Shown here: in pieces, positions 42,052 to 50,791 of the stretch
Numbering within the stretch: position 1 is the stretch's first letter
How the letters are laid out: each line of letters begins with the position of its first letter
DNA from: an uncultured bacterium
Lineage (GTDB): Bacteria; Bacillota; Clostridia; Oscillospirales; Acutalibacteraceae
DNA length: 64,000 bases
NCBI GenBank assembly: GCA_905215855.1
Contig: CAJMRT010000006.1
Location: 12,832 to 76,831 of the forward strand
Direction of reading: 5' to 3'
Program-made: the position numbers and the translations under genes
The notes under the pieces: generated by a model
Told to the model about the DNA's origin: nothing
Seen by the model: only the letters and a program-made list of their open reading frames with translations
The model's database searches: none

Positions 42052-42774
42052 ATGAAAATTCTTCATTTGTATCACGATATAATGAACCTGTACGGAGAAT
42101 ATGCCAATGTTTCCGCACTCGAAAGAATGCTTGAAAAGAGCGGTGTAAAATTTACAACCGACAGGCTTACCCTGTTTGACAATGCCGACCTCGGCGATTA
42201 CGATTTTATCTACATCGGTTCGGGTACAGAAAAAAATCAGAAGCTTGTTTTGCAGGATTTTAAAAAGTACAAGGATTTTCTTGTTGAATACATCAACAGC
42301 GGCAAGGTAATTCTAATGACGGGCAACTCGTTTGAAATGCTCGGAAAAACAATTACAGACTCTGACGGCAAGGTTTATGACGGACTCGGAATTTATGATT
42401 TTACAGTTACCGAGCAAAACAAACGCAGAGTTACAGGCGATATTGTTTATACATCTGACATTCTCACAAAACCGATTGTCGGCTTTGTAAACAAGTGCAG
42501 TGAAATTAAAGGTATTAAAAATCATCTTTTCTCTGTTAAACACGGTCTTGGCGATTATGAAAACGCAAAAACAGAAGGCTTGAAGGACAAGAACCTTTTT
42601 GCAACCCATGTTACAGGGCCTATTATGATTAAAAATCCGCATTTTCTTGAACACATTGCTTTGCAGATTTCGAAAAATACGGATGGCTTCAAGCCGTGTA
42701 CGGATTACCTTGACTATGAAAGAGCAGGCTACGAAATTACTCTCGGCGAACTCACAAAAAGATTTGAGGAGTAA
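42052..42774 (+). CDS. gatD: GatD-family glutamine amidotransferase-like subunit lacking catalytic residues
   Basis: A 240-aa class I glutamine-amidotransferase-like protein, clearly GatD by its start (MKILHLYHDIMNLYGEYANV), GLGIYDF, GDIVYTSD and GPIMIKNP stretches. It directly follows murT. The nucleophile elbow, which in S. aureus GatD reads ICGGYQFLG with Cys94, here reads MTGNSFEMLG (about residues 89-98), with no Cys. The catalytic His of the YLHGP motif (His189 in S. aureus) is replaced by Thr in HVTGP (Thr188). The NHGGR segment with the glutamine-binding Arg is also gone. It can hardly release ammonia from glutamine. The reading frame is otherwise intact and well conserved, so it is probably a structural partner of MurT. 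Confidence 0.9.
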   Translation: MKILHLYHDIMNLYGEYANVSALERMLEKSGVKFTTDRLTLFDNADLGDYDFIYIGSGTEKNQKLVLQDFKKYKDFLVEYINSGKVILMTGNSFEMLGKTITDSDGKVYDGLGIYDFTVTEQNKRRVTGDIVYTSDILTKPIVGFVNKCSEIKGIKNHLFSVKHGLGDYENAKTEGLKDKNLFATHVTGPIMIKNPHFLEHIALQISKNTDGFKPCTDYLDYERAGYEITLGELTKRFEE

Positions 42775-42780
42775 GTTTTA

Positions 42781-44994
42781 ATGAACAACGACAATCTTCT
42801 TCAGCTTGAGGGAGCAATTGAAAGCGTGGTTTTCCGAAACGACGAAAACGGTTACACGGTAATTGAACTTGTTGACGGTGACGATTACCTGACCGCTGTC
42901 GGAATTATGCCGCAGGTGTCGTCGGGTGATGTTGTAAAGCTCACGGGCAAATATATAAACCATCCGAGCTACGGCAGACAGTTTGCCGTGCAGGTTTGCG
43001 AAATCAGCAGACCTACCGAGGCGGCTGACATTCTGCGTTATCTGTCATCCGGAGCTATCAAGGGAATCGGCACTCAAACCGCACAAAGGCTTGTAAAGGA
43101 ATTTGGCGAGGCAACACTTGATGTGCTTGAAAATCAGCCCGAAAGAGTTGCAATGCTGAAAGGAATTTCTTCGCAAAAAGCCGAGGATTTTTCAAAACAG
43201 TTAAAGCAGAACACAGGTGTGCGTACACTTATGCTTTTTCTCGGTGAATACGGAATTTCAAACACCGCCTCGGTCAAGATTTTTAACGCTTACGGTCCGA
43301 GTTGTGTCGATTTAATCAAGAAAAATCCGTATATTCTCTGTCAGGGCGATTTTGGAGTTTCGTTCGAGAGTGCGGATTTTATTGCTAAAAAAGAAAAATT
43401 AGAACCTGATTCAAATGTCCGTATGCGTGCGGGAATTGCATACATTCTTCATCACAACGAGCGAAACGGTCACACCTGTCTGCCAAAAGAAAAGGTGCTG
43501 AAAGTTTCAACCGATTTTCTTGGAGTTGACTGCGAAAAAGTTTCGCAGTGTATGGAAGAAATGCTGTTCGACCGTTCACTTATCGAAGATGAAGTTGACG
43601 GCAAAAAGTTCGTGTTCTCCCCCAATGTACACCTCTGCGAAATGTACATAGCGTCAAGAATAAAAATGCTGCTTAAATTTCCTTCAGAGAAAATTAAAGA
43701 CATTGACAAGGCGATTGAAAAGTGTGAAAAAGAGGACGGAATCGAATATGCCGATTTGCAAAAGCAGGCAATCACAATGGCACTTACCGAGGGTATGCTA
43801 GTGCTGACCGGCGGCCCCGGTACAGGAAAAACGACAACCCTCAATGCTATAATAAAGATAATGAAGGCAAAGGGCAAAACCGTTTTGCTTTCCGCCCCAA
43901 CAGGAAGAGCGGCTCAGCGAATGAGCGAACTCACAGGCGATGAGGCAAAAACTTTGCACAGACTGCTTGAAGTCAGCTGGGATAAACACGATAACCCTGT
44001 TTTCAACAAGAACGAACGCAATCAACTGAAATGCGATGCGTTGATTGTTGACGAGGTTTCGATGGTTGACACATTTATTATGGAAAGCGTTATGAGAGCG
44101 CTTGCAACAGGTTGCAGACTTATTCTTGTCGGCGACTCCGACCAGCTTCCCTCTGTGGGGCCGGGCAATGTACTCAGCGACCTTATCGAAAGCGGACTTA
44201 TCCCTGTTGTACGGTTGAATGAAATTTTCCGTCAGGCACAGCAGAGCCTTATCGTCACAAACGCACATAAGATTGTGAACGGTGAAATGCCTGTACTTAA
44301 TTCCGCTGACAAGGATTTTTTCTTTCTCCAAAGGAATAATAAATTAGAAGTTTCAACGGTTATAGCCGACCTTTGTGCCAATCGTCTGCCAAAGGCATAC
44401 GGCTATTCTCCGTTTGAGAATATTCAGGTGCTTGCACCGTCCAAAAAAGGCGAACTCGGAACTACCGAGCTTAACCACAAATTGCAGGCGGCACTCAATC
44501 CGAAAGATGATGAAAAGCCTGAAATTACAATCGGTTCAAAGACCTTTCGCACAGGCGACAAGGTTATGCAGATAAAGAACAACTACGATATTCGCTGGTT
44601 TCGTGAAAACGGTGAAACAGGCGAGGGAATTTTTAACGGCGACATAGGAATCATCACGAAAATTGACAGAAAGACAAAATCGCTTACCGTAAAATTCTTT
44701 GACAAAATTGCACGATACACCTTTGAATTTGCAGGCGACCTTGACTTTGCCTATGCGATTACAGTTCACAAAAGTCAGGGCAACGAGTTTGACGCAGTTA
44801 TTATCCCGATGTTTTCGGGGCCGCCTCAGCTTTACTACCGAAACTTGCTCTACACAGCCGTTACAAGGGCGAAGAAAACACTTGTGCTTGTCGGCAATCC
44901 GTCAACCGTTGAATATATGGTAAACAACAACCGCCGTACAAAACGCTACAGCGGTCTTAAAGAATTTTTACTGAGAGATGACACACTTTATTAA
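42781..44994 (+). CDS. recD2: RecD2-family SF1B DNA helicase
   Basis: A 737-aa 5'-3' helicase of the RecD2 type found without RecBC. An N-terminal OB-like and helix-hairpin-helix region (GAIKGIGTQTAQRLVKEFGE, about residues 92-110) precedes the motor. The motor shows Walker A (LTGGPGTGKTTT), Walker B with VDEVSMVD, RRLILVGDSDQLPSVGPG and the C-terminal YAITVHKSQGNEFD. It functions in DNA repair and replication-fork maintenance. ATG 42781 follows GAGGAGTAAGTTTTA, six bases after gatD. Confidence 0.94.
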   Translation: MNNDNLLQLEGAIESVVFRNDENGYTVIELVDGDDYLTAVGIMPQVSSGDVVKLTGKYINHPSYGRQFAVQVCEISRPTEAADILRYLSSGAIKGIGTQTAQRLVKEFGEATLDVLENQPERVAMLKGISSQKAEDFSKQLKQNTGVRTLMLFLGEYGISNTASVKIFNAYGPSCVDLIKKNPYILCQGDFGVSFESADFIAKKEKLEPDSNVRMRAGIAYILHHNERNGHTCLPKEKVLKVSTDFLGVDCEKVSQCMEEMLFDRSLIEDEVDGKKFVFSPNVHLCEMYIASRIKMLLKFPSEKIKDIDKAIEKCEKEDGIEYADLQKQAITMALTEGMLVLTGGPGTGKTTTLNAIIKIMKAKGKTVLLSAPTGRAAQRMSELTGDEAKTLHRLLEVSWDKHDNPVFNKNERNQLKCDALIVDEVSMVDTFIMESVMRALATGCRLILVGDSDQLPSVGPGNVLSDLIESGLIPVVRLNEIFRQAQQSLIVTNAHKIVNGEMPVLNSADKDFFFLQRNNKLEVSTVIADLCANRLPKAYGYSPFENIQVLAPSKKGELGTTELNHKLQAALNPKDDEKPEITIGSKTFRTGDKVMQIKNNYDIRWFRENGETGEGIFNGDIGIITKIDRKTKSLTVKFFDKIARYTFEFAGDLDFAYAITVHKSQGNEFDAVIIPMFSGPPQLYYRNLLYTAVTRAKKTLVLVGNPSTVEYMVNNNRRTKRYSGLKEFLLRDDTLY

Positions 44995-45640
44995 GAATGT
45001 TTTTGGCACTATTAAGGGATTTTTCTTCACGGTTCGATGTCCGTACTGCGGAAAGGTTATTGAACCCGCTAAAAATTCCTGTGACAAATGCAGAAAAAAA
45101 TTCCCAGAAATGCCGCTTGTACGGTATGCAACAGGTGGTTACATCTGCACCTCTCCTTTTCCCTATGAAAAAATTTTTCGCAATGCGGTTATCAACTTTA
45201 AATTTCACAACTGCGGAATATATGCCGAACCTCTCGCCCACGAAATGGTGCGTGCTATAAAAGATGTTTACCGTGACAAAGATTTTGACATTGTAACCTG
45301 TGTGCCTATGCACAAAGACACTCTTAAAGAGCGTGGCTACAATCAGGCGGAGCTGCTTGCACGGGAATGTGCAAAACTTCTCGGCGTTGAATATGCCGAC
45401 TTGCTTGCCAAAACAAAGAAGAACAAAACTCAGCACAGCATAAAAGCGGCTGAAAGAGCAAAAAATGTTATAGGCGTTTACTCACCGATTGACAAGAATT
45501 TTATAAAGGGCAAGCGAATACTGATTATTGATGACATCATCACAACAGGCAGTACGCTTGGCGAATGTGCAAGAATACTTAACAAGTGCAAATGCGGCGA
45601 GATTTGTTGCTGTACGCTTTGCACCTCTCTGCTTGTGTAA
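44978..45640 (+). CDS. ComF-family phosphoribosyltransferase-like protein
   Basis: A 220-aa protein. The N-terminal Cys4 zinc finger (CPYCGKVIEPAKNSCDKC) is followed by a PRTase fold with ILIIDDIITTGST. ComF is needed for DNA uptake in competent bacteria; in non-competent relatives its role is unclear. The start overlaps recD2 by 17 bases, so the two are coupled. Together with the comEC-like gene at 9733 it shows a partial set of transformation genes. Confidence 0.88.
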   Translation: MTHFIKNVFGTIKGFFFTVRCPYCGKVIEPAKNSCDKCRKKFPEMPLVRYATGGYICTSPFPYEKIFRNAVINFKFHNCGIYAEPLAHEMVRAIKDVYRDKDFDIVTCVPMHKDTLKERGYNQAELLARECAKLLGVEYADLLAKTKKNKTQHSIKAAERAKNVIGVYSPIDKNFIKGKRILIIDDIITTGSTLGECARILNKCKCGEICCCTLCTSLLV

Positions 45641-45680
45641 TAAACTTTAAACTTTGCTAAACAGCATTGGAGTGATTAAA

Positions 45681-46697
45681 ATGGATATAGCTATTGACCT
45701 CGGTTCTGACAGAACAAGAGTTTTTATTGAAAATAAAGGAATAGTGCTTGATGAAGCAAGCGTTGTTGCATTTGATGTTGATACCTACGATATTATCGGT
45801 GTCGGCAACGAAGCATACAAGATGATTGGCAAAACACCTGCAGGCATAAGAGCAATGCACCCCATTGACGACGGTGTTATTTCACGCTCTGAGCTTGTTG
45901 AAGATATGGTATCAATTCTCATCAAGGAAGTAGTTCCGTCAAAGGTGACCATGCCGAGAGTTGTTGCCTCCATTCCGAGTGAAGTTACCGAGGTTGAAAA
46001 AAGAGCGGTTGTAAATGCCGTAAGTTCAATCGGAGTTCGCAAGGTGTATCTTATTGAAGCACCAAAAGCGGCGGCAATGGGTTGTTCACTCGACATAACA
46101 AGTCCGCACGGCGTTTTGATTGCCGATGTTGGCAGCGGCACGGCTGACATTGCGGTGCTTTCACTCGGCGGAATTGCCGTTTCAAAGTGCATAAAGTCGG
46201 CTGGCTGTGCAATGGACGAAGAAATTGTAAAATACATCAGAAAAGAACACAATCTGATTATCGGGACAAATATGGCTGAGGCTTGCAAAATTGCAGTCGG
46301 CTGTGTAAAAATCCCGAAAGAGCCTAAACTTTTCAGAGTTAAAGGCAGAGATGCGGTCAGTGGCCTTCCCCGCTTTGTCGATGTCGGTTATGCCGAAATC
46401 AAACCTGTTATTGAGGACATTGCACTTAACATTATCAGAGCAATCAAAGATGTGCTTGAACAGACTCCGCCCGAGCTTGTCGGCGACATTTATTCCGACG
46501 GTATCATTCTTACAGGCGGACTTGCCAAGCTGACAGGATTTGCAAGACTTCTCAGTGAATCAACAAAGCTGAAAGTCAGAGTTCACAAAGCCGCCGCAGA
46601 CTGCGTTATCAACGGTTGCGGCAAGGCGATTGAGTACATTGACCACCCCGAAAAGATTCAGGCAGGTGCGGTAAATCCGCTTATTGAAGTATTTTAA
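45681..46697 (+). CDS. mreB: rod-shape protein MreB-family actin homologue
   Basis: A 338-aa actin-fold filament protein. Phosphate-1 is DLGSDRTRVF, phosphate-2 is ADVGSGTADIAVL, and the adenosine region is ILTGGLAKL. It lacks mreC/mreD beside it and resembles stand-alone MreB/Mbl paralogues of Clostridia. It directs peptidoglycan synthesis along the cell. ATG 45681 follows GGAGTGATTAAA; the frame from 45654 has no ribosome site. Confidence 0.9.
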   Translation: MDIAIDLGSDRTRVFIENKGIVLDEASVVAFDVDTYDIIGVGNEAYKMIGKTPAGIRAMHPIDDGVISRSELVEDMVSILIKEVVPSKVTMPRVVASIPSEVTEVEKRAVVNAVSSIGVRKVYLIEAPKAAAMGCSLDITSPHGVLIADVGSGTADIAVLSLGGIAVSKCIKSAGCAMDEEIVKYIRKEHNLIIGTNMAEACKIAVGCVKIPKEPKLFRVKGRDAVSGLPRFVDVGYAEIKPVIEDIALNIIRAIKDVLEQTPPELVGDIYSDGIILTGGLAKLTGFARLLSESTKLKVRVHKAAADCVINGCGKAIEYIDHPEKIQAGAVNPLIEVF

Positions 46698-46725
46698 TTC
46701 TTTTAAGCAAAATAGTGCATAACAA

Positions 46726-46755
46726 AGCCCCACAGAAATCTGTGGGGCTGATTTT
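46726..46755. terminator. bidirectional terminator between mreB and the repeat protein
   Basis: AGCCCCACAGA (46726-46736) pairs with TCTGTGGGGCT (46739-46749), with A-rich and T-rich flanks on either side. Confidence 0.88.
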
Positions 46756-46767
46756 ATTGGCAGGAAT

Positions 46768-49422
46768 TTACTTCTGTATTTTTTGGTAATTTTCAGCAAT
46801 GATATTTTTTACGCTGTTAAAGCTTGTACTGCAGCCGCCGTAGAGCTTTGAATTACCTGTGTAATCACTGTAGTAGGTTCTGAAAAGACCATTTGCGTCA
46901 GTATAGCGGATGTACGGACGAGCAATTACATCCTGAGATTGTGCTGACGAACCACCCTTTTTATAGGTTATAACAAGTGAGAAAATTCTGTAATTATCAC
47001 TGTTAAAGTGGTCAAGCGGAACGATGCCGCTGTAGGACTTACTGCTTGTACAGTTCACATTTGTTACATAACCGTAGGATGATCTTGCCGTTGTATCCTT
47101 GCCGTTTACATTTGTGCCGTTGTACTCAAGTTCATAGTTATCGGCAGTTACTCCGGCATTTTCACAAGCTTTTTCGGCTGTTGATTTTTTGGCAAGAACA
47201 TAACCGTATTCGGGTCTTGTTTTTGTTCCGTCAAGTATGTCAATATCAGAAAGCAGTTTTTCGCTGAAAGATGTAACAAAACGCAAACCCGATTTATCAA
47301 ATGAGGACGGTTTCATAGGATAGTTCTCATCATCATCCGCATTTCTTATCTGCGTTCCGAAAAGGTCAAATCCGTAATAACTGTTCACACCGATTTTGTC
47401 ATCATCTTCAGCTTTGCTGACAGTTCCGATATCAATCCAATGTGCGTAAACATCGGCATCTGCAACAAACTTTGTACCGTTAAACTTAATCGGGTTTGAA
47501 TCGTCATCATTAGCCTTGTTACGGTACCAACCCTTAAACACCATTCTCTGTGAGCCTGTACCGATTACTTCGGGAATATCATAAAAAGAACTGACTGTCT
47601 TAACGGTATTAAGGTAACGAACTGTTTCCCTTTCGACAGTTTCGTCATATGTCGGCATATAACTTACATAAACATCGTCATTTGCATTTGCGAGAGTTTT
47701 TGAGGGATCGTTTATGTGAAAACGAATCCTGTAGTCATCATGCTCAAACTTTGCATACAGAGTTGTTGATGAATCATCAACAGTGTAGGTATGACTTGTT
47801 CTGTTATTGATATATGTTTCTCCGTCAGCAGTTTTTTCATACCAACCGACAAATCTGTACCCATCCATTGCAGTTGCTGTAACAGTTACTGTTTTGTCCT
47901 TAAATGAATAAAATGTCTTGCCGTAACTTTCAATATCAGAAAGTTTATAAATATCATCACTTTCATTTACGGAAACATATCCGCCTGTTGAACTGTTGAC
48001 ATATGTACCGTCATTCTTCTTTGTCTGAGCAATAACATTATGTTTGAAATACCATCTCGCCTTGAGAACTGCACCGTTACGGGCGTTTGTAGTTATAGTC
48101 TTTGATTCTGCTGTTCCTGCAAGAGTACCCGTAATTACAAAGTCAAGGGCTTGAGGGTCATTGCTTCCGTCATAGTTATAGGTTACATTAATATCAGGAT
48201 TGAAAACAGTTGCGTTATCCTCCGAACCCGGGCTGACATATTCCCAACCGTAGAAAAGAGTTCCGCTGTCAGAATCTTTCCAATTACAAGCCGTTGCAGT
48301 ATAGTTACCTGACGCTCTTTCGTTGAATCTGGCAACATTTGTCGTATCATCAAGAACAGCAATTCCTGTGCCGCTGCCCATACTTTTAACGGAATACTTT
48401 TCTTCTCCGTTGGAAAGATATGTTACTGTATAAATCTCCGAGAAAAACAGTTCAACCGTAACTCTGCCCGAAATATTATTAAAGTTATATTTATAATAAG
48501 CATTCCCGTCAGCATCGGTTTTACTTGTAAATTCTTCACTTTTCAGATACTTGCGTTCACCGTTGATTGTTACATATGAGCCTATGAACATATTCGGAAT
48601 CTTACCGCCTTCACCGTCGAGTCGGAAATTGCCATTGTCGTCCTTTGCAAATGAAGGTTTTGCGATAATCTCAAGTTCGGTATTGTCATTTACCATAATT
48701 TCAAGCGGATTGTTCTTGCTCTGAGGAGTAATCTCTACATTCGTTTCCGAACCGTTTTGTGTATAGGTAACTGTTCCCGTACCGCCTGTGTTTACAATTG
48801 CTTCTGCAGGGTGATATAAATCGAATGTAATACCGTCAAGCAAATTACCAAAAGTATTATGCCTATCGGGTGTTGACTGTTCCATTGCATCAGTTCCCTG
48901 ATATAAAACAAAAGCAAATATTGATTGATTACTGCCTTCCGGAACGATATATTTATAATAATCGCTTGACTCGGCGGTTTTCGAACCCTTGCCGTACTTA
49001 TGCCATTCTCTGTTGTCGCTCTTGATTATCCAGATATGCCATTCCTCCGAAAAAACATCGGTTTGGCTCAAGCTGAAGTTCCTGTCCGACGCATTTTCAA
49101 AAGTACCGTTTGAAGCAAACTTTTTTGAATATACAACACATTCAATCGGCTTATCGCCCGACTGTTGATTTTTAATCTTTTCAGAAGTTGACTCGTCCTC
49201 ATTATTTTTGAGCCAGTCAACCATCTGCATAAACTGATCTCTGCTGGTTCTTGAAGCCTTAGTCGGATTGTAGCTCTGTTTCGGACCGATAACAAGAGCC
49301 ATTGTATCTGTTCCGCATCTGCCACGGTGCTGGATGCTCCATTCATAGCAGCTGCCGCTGCTTGTGTTTATATACTGATAGAGCGTACTGTCTTCATTGG
49401 CGTTAAGTTCCGCCGCCTGCAA
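46768..49422 (-). CDS. N-terminally truncated secreted protein with InlB-type (Listeria-Bacteroides) repeats
   Basis: An open frame of 884 codons on the minus strand. The middle contains InlB B-repeat-like beta-grasp units of the form FVGWYEKTADGETYINN ending TTLYAKFE, and MVFKGWYRNKANDD ending DVYAHWI (about residues 320-640). The C-terminal 220 residues form a separate Tyr/Asn-rich domain. The family is normally exported. Here no signal peptide, ATG or ribosome site exists. The frame opens from a stop at about 49443, and the only start is TTG 49422, which has no Shine-Dalgarno. The break coincides with a truncated PqqD frame on the other strand. It is probably a decaying gene. Confidence 0.7.
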   Translation of the reverse strand: MQAAELNANEDSTLYQYINTSSGSCYEWSIQHRGRCGTDTMALVIGPKQSYNPTKASRTSRDQFMQMVDWLKNNEDESTSEKIKNQQSGDKPIECVVYSKKFASNGTFENASDRNFSLSQTDVFSEEWHIWIIKSDNREWHKYGKGSKTAESSDYYKYIVPEGSNQSIFAFVLYQGTDAMEQSTPDRHNTFGNLLDGITFDLYHPAEAIVNTGGTGTVTYTQNGSETNVEITPQSKNNPLEIMVNDNTELEIIAKPSFAKDDNGNFRLDGEGGKIPNMFIGSYVTINGERKYLKSEEFTSKTDADGNAYYKYNFNNISGRVTVELFFSEIYTVTYLSNGEEKYSVKSMGSGTGIAVLDDTTNVARFNERASGNYTATACNWKDSDSGTLFYGWEYVSPGSEDNATVFNPDINVTYNYDGSNDPQALDFVITGTLAGTAESKTITTNARNGAVLKARWYFKHNVIAQTKKNDGTYVNSSTGGYVSVNESDDIYKLSDIESYGKTFYSFKDKTVTVTATAMDGYRFVGWYEKTADGETYINNRTSHTYTVDDSSTTLYAKFEHDDYRIRFHINDPSKTLANANDDVYVSYMPTYDETVERETVRYLNTVKTVSSFYDIPEVIGTGSQRMVFKGWYRNKANDDDSNPIKFNGTKFVADADVYAHWIDIGTVSKAEDDDKIGVNSYYGFDLFGTQIRNADDDENYPMKPSSFDKSGLRFVTSFSEKLLSDIDILDGTKTRPEYGYVLAKKSTAEKACENAGVTADNYELEYNGTNVNGKDTTARSSYGYVTNVNCTSSKSYSGIVPLDHFNSDNYRIFSLVITYKKGGSSAQSQDVIARPYIRYTDANGLFRTYYSDYTGNSKLYGGCSTSFNSVKNIIAENYQKIQK

Positions 49423-49557
49423 TCCGACAAAACATACGAAGAGGTTTTAGATGCGTTGCTTGAAAAATATGATATTGACAGGCAGACGGCTGAAAATGAC
49501 CTGAATAACTTTCTCTCAACTGTAAGAAATGCGGGGTTACTTGATGAGCAGTCCTGA
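49423..49557 (+). pseudogene. PqqD-family protein fragment (C-terminal half)
   Basis: From 49423 the plus strand encodes SDKTYEEVLDALLEKYDIDR, followed by a segment ending LDEQS and a stop at 49557. This matches the C-terminal half of PqqD/RRE-type proteins (DG-T-EEI...L...Y...). The upstream half of this open frame is only the complement of the truncated gene at 46768-49422. The N-terminal half and any start codon are missing. Confidence 0.6.
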
Positions 49558-49729
49558 ACAAATCATTGAGGAATACGGTTTTTACTCTGCACCTGTTCAC
49601 GGAATGAGTATGTACCCACTCTTGAAAAATCACAAGGACACCGTGTACATTATTCCGCCTGATAATCTGAAAAAGTACGATGTTGTTCTGTTTAGGCGGC
49701 AAAGCACGACGGCAAAACATCAAAGATAA
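49544..49729 (+). pseudogene. S24/S26-family signal-peptidase-like fragment
   Basis: ATG 49544 begins MSSPEQIIEEYGFYSAPVHG and continues with MSMYPLL. The GMSMYP Ser is the S26 nucleophile motif, and YDVVLFRR fits the next strand. The frame ends after 61 codons, with the last residues unrelated. It overlaps the PqqD fragment by 14 bases, the normal coupling for such cassettes. The catalytic Lys region is missing. Confidence 0.6.
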
Positions 49730-49953
49730 AAAATTATCTGAAAAATGACATAGGCTTTTCAAACAAAAACATAAAAAATAAGTATCCGCTGGCAAAAAAA
49801 TATCCCATATTCATCCCCTATTTTCATATGCACAGGGTTGTGTCGGGATTGATTCACAAGAAAGATGTTGTCACGCAGGTGAAAAATGACAGCAAGGTCA
49901 TAACATCTGATGAGAACGAAAAACAGCTTCTTGAAGTGATGGAGCTATATTAA
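49696..49953 (+). pseudogene. nucleotidyltransferase-like C-terminal fragment
   Basis: In a third frame the sequence from about 49696 encodes DGKTSKIKNYLKNDIG, YPIFIPYFHMHRVVSGL and a C-terminus ending VMELY at 49953. It resembles the tail of the NTP_transf_5-type nucleotidyltransferases that neighbour PqqD and S26 peptidase genes in related genomes. No start exists. A repeated CGGCAAA at 49697/49710 marks the point where it abuts the peptidase frame. Confidence 0.45.
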
Positions 49954-49985
49954 AAGCTGAGAGCAATTGCTCTCAGCTTTCTTTT
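49953..49985. terminator. terminator after the remnant cassette
   Basis: AAAGCTGAGAGC and GCTCTCAGCTTT form a 12-bp stem around AATT-centred sequence (49953-49980), followed by CTTTT. Its survival supports a once functional cassette. Confidence 0.85.
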
Positions 49986-50050
49986 ATCTTTATCATATTT
50001 TTGGTTATTATTATTCTTGTAAAGAATTTTAATTACAAATAATAATTCCT

Positions 50051-50620
50051 TTACAGAAGATTATTATTTTCTGCACTATCACTCATTATTCTCTCAAGGA
50101 ATATTTGTGCCTTTTCTTCGGCGAGTTCACTGCTGTTTTTCAGCTCGGCATCACCGAGATAAAATTTATGTTCAGCGGATTTTTTTATTATATCAAGAAG
50201 TTTTTTCTGCTCATTTGGCTTTGAATAAAAAACAAACACGGCACAATCGCACGCTATTGAAAATTCAGGAAGATTATGCGATAAAAGAGCATTGTAGAAT
50301 CTTTCCTTAACAAGTTCAAACTTATTATCGGAGTCAACCGACAAAAGTTTTGCAAGTATCTTCCAAGTGTTCCATGCAAGAAAACTGTTCTTATTATCAA
50401 GACCTTTAACAATATATTCAAAAAATGGGTACAAAATCTTTGGATTTTCCTTGCTTATACTCTCAAGCACTTGTTGTGCCCACAAAGAATTAGCATAATC
50501 GTCATCAAGAAAAATCTCAACAAGTGCAGGAACGGTCATAACCTCTTCTTTTGCAAGCTCCACATAATATTCATTTTCCAAACCACGCTCAAATTCACGA
50601 AAAATTTGCTCTATCTTCAT
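50051..50620 (-). CDS. HEAT-repeat-like hypothetical protein
   Basis: A 189-aa alpha-helical protein beginning MKIEQIFREFERGLENEYY. Helical pairs (ALVEIFLDDDYANSLWAQQVL and AWNTWKILAKLLSVDSDNK) fit a HEAT/armadillo-like solenoid. It may be a scaffold. No partner is evident. ATG 50620 is chosen over ATG 50629, which lies directly against the weak GGA site. It is single and divergent to the remnant cassette. Confidence 0.65.
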   Translation of the reverse strand: MKIEQIFREFERGLENEYYVELAKEEVMTVPALVEIFLDDDYANSLWAQQVLESISKENPKILYPFFEYIVKGLDNKNSFLAWNTWKILAKLLSVDSDNKFELVKERFYNALLSHNLPEFSIACDCAVFVFYSKPNEQKKLLDIIKKSAEHKFYLGDAELKNSSELAEEKAQIFLERIMSDSAENNNLL

Positions 50621-50728
50621 AAGCATCATTCCAAAACTTCTTTGATTATCCTGTGTTTTCAGACAATATATCTCTAAAAAATATAATACTATATATCCGA
50701 ATTTTTTTCAAGAAAAACAACTCAAAAA

Positions 50729-50763
50729 TAACATCCCCCCGACTTTGCATCGAGGGGAATGTT
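50729..50763 (-). terminator. terminator after the amylase gene
   Basis: On the minus strand AACATTCCCCTCGA pairs with TCGGGGGGATGTT, followed by ATTTTTGAGTTGTTTTT. Confidence 0.85.
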
Positions 50764-50791
50764 GCAGTTTAATTAGTTTTATTCAGAAAGA

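Noticed and set aside
49327..49422. Upstream half of a plus-strand open frame that seems to give the PqqD fragment a full N-terminus with its own Met
   Set aside because: This part is the exact complement of the repeat-protein gene and reads as low-complexity sequence unlike PqqD. The true fragment begins near 49423.
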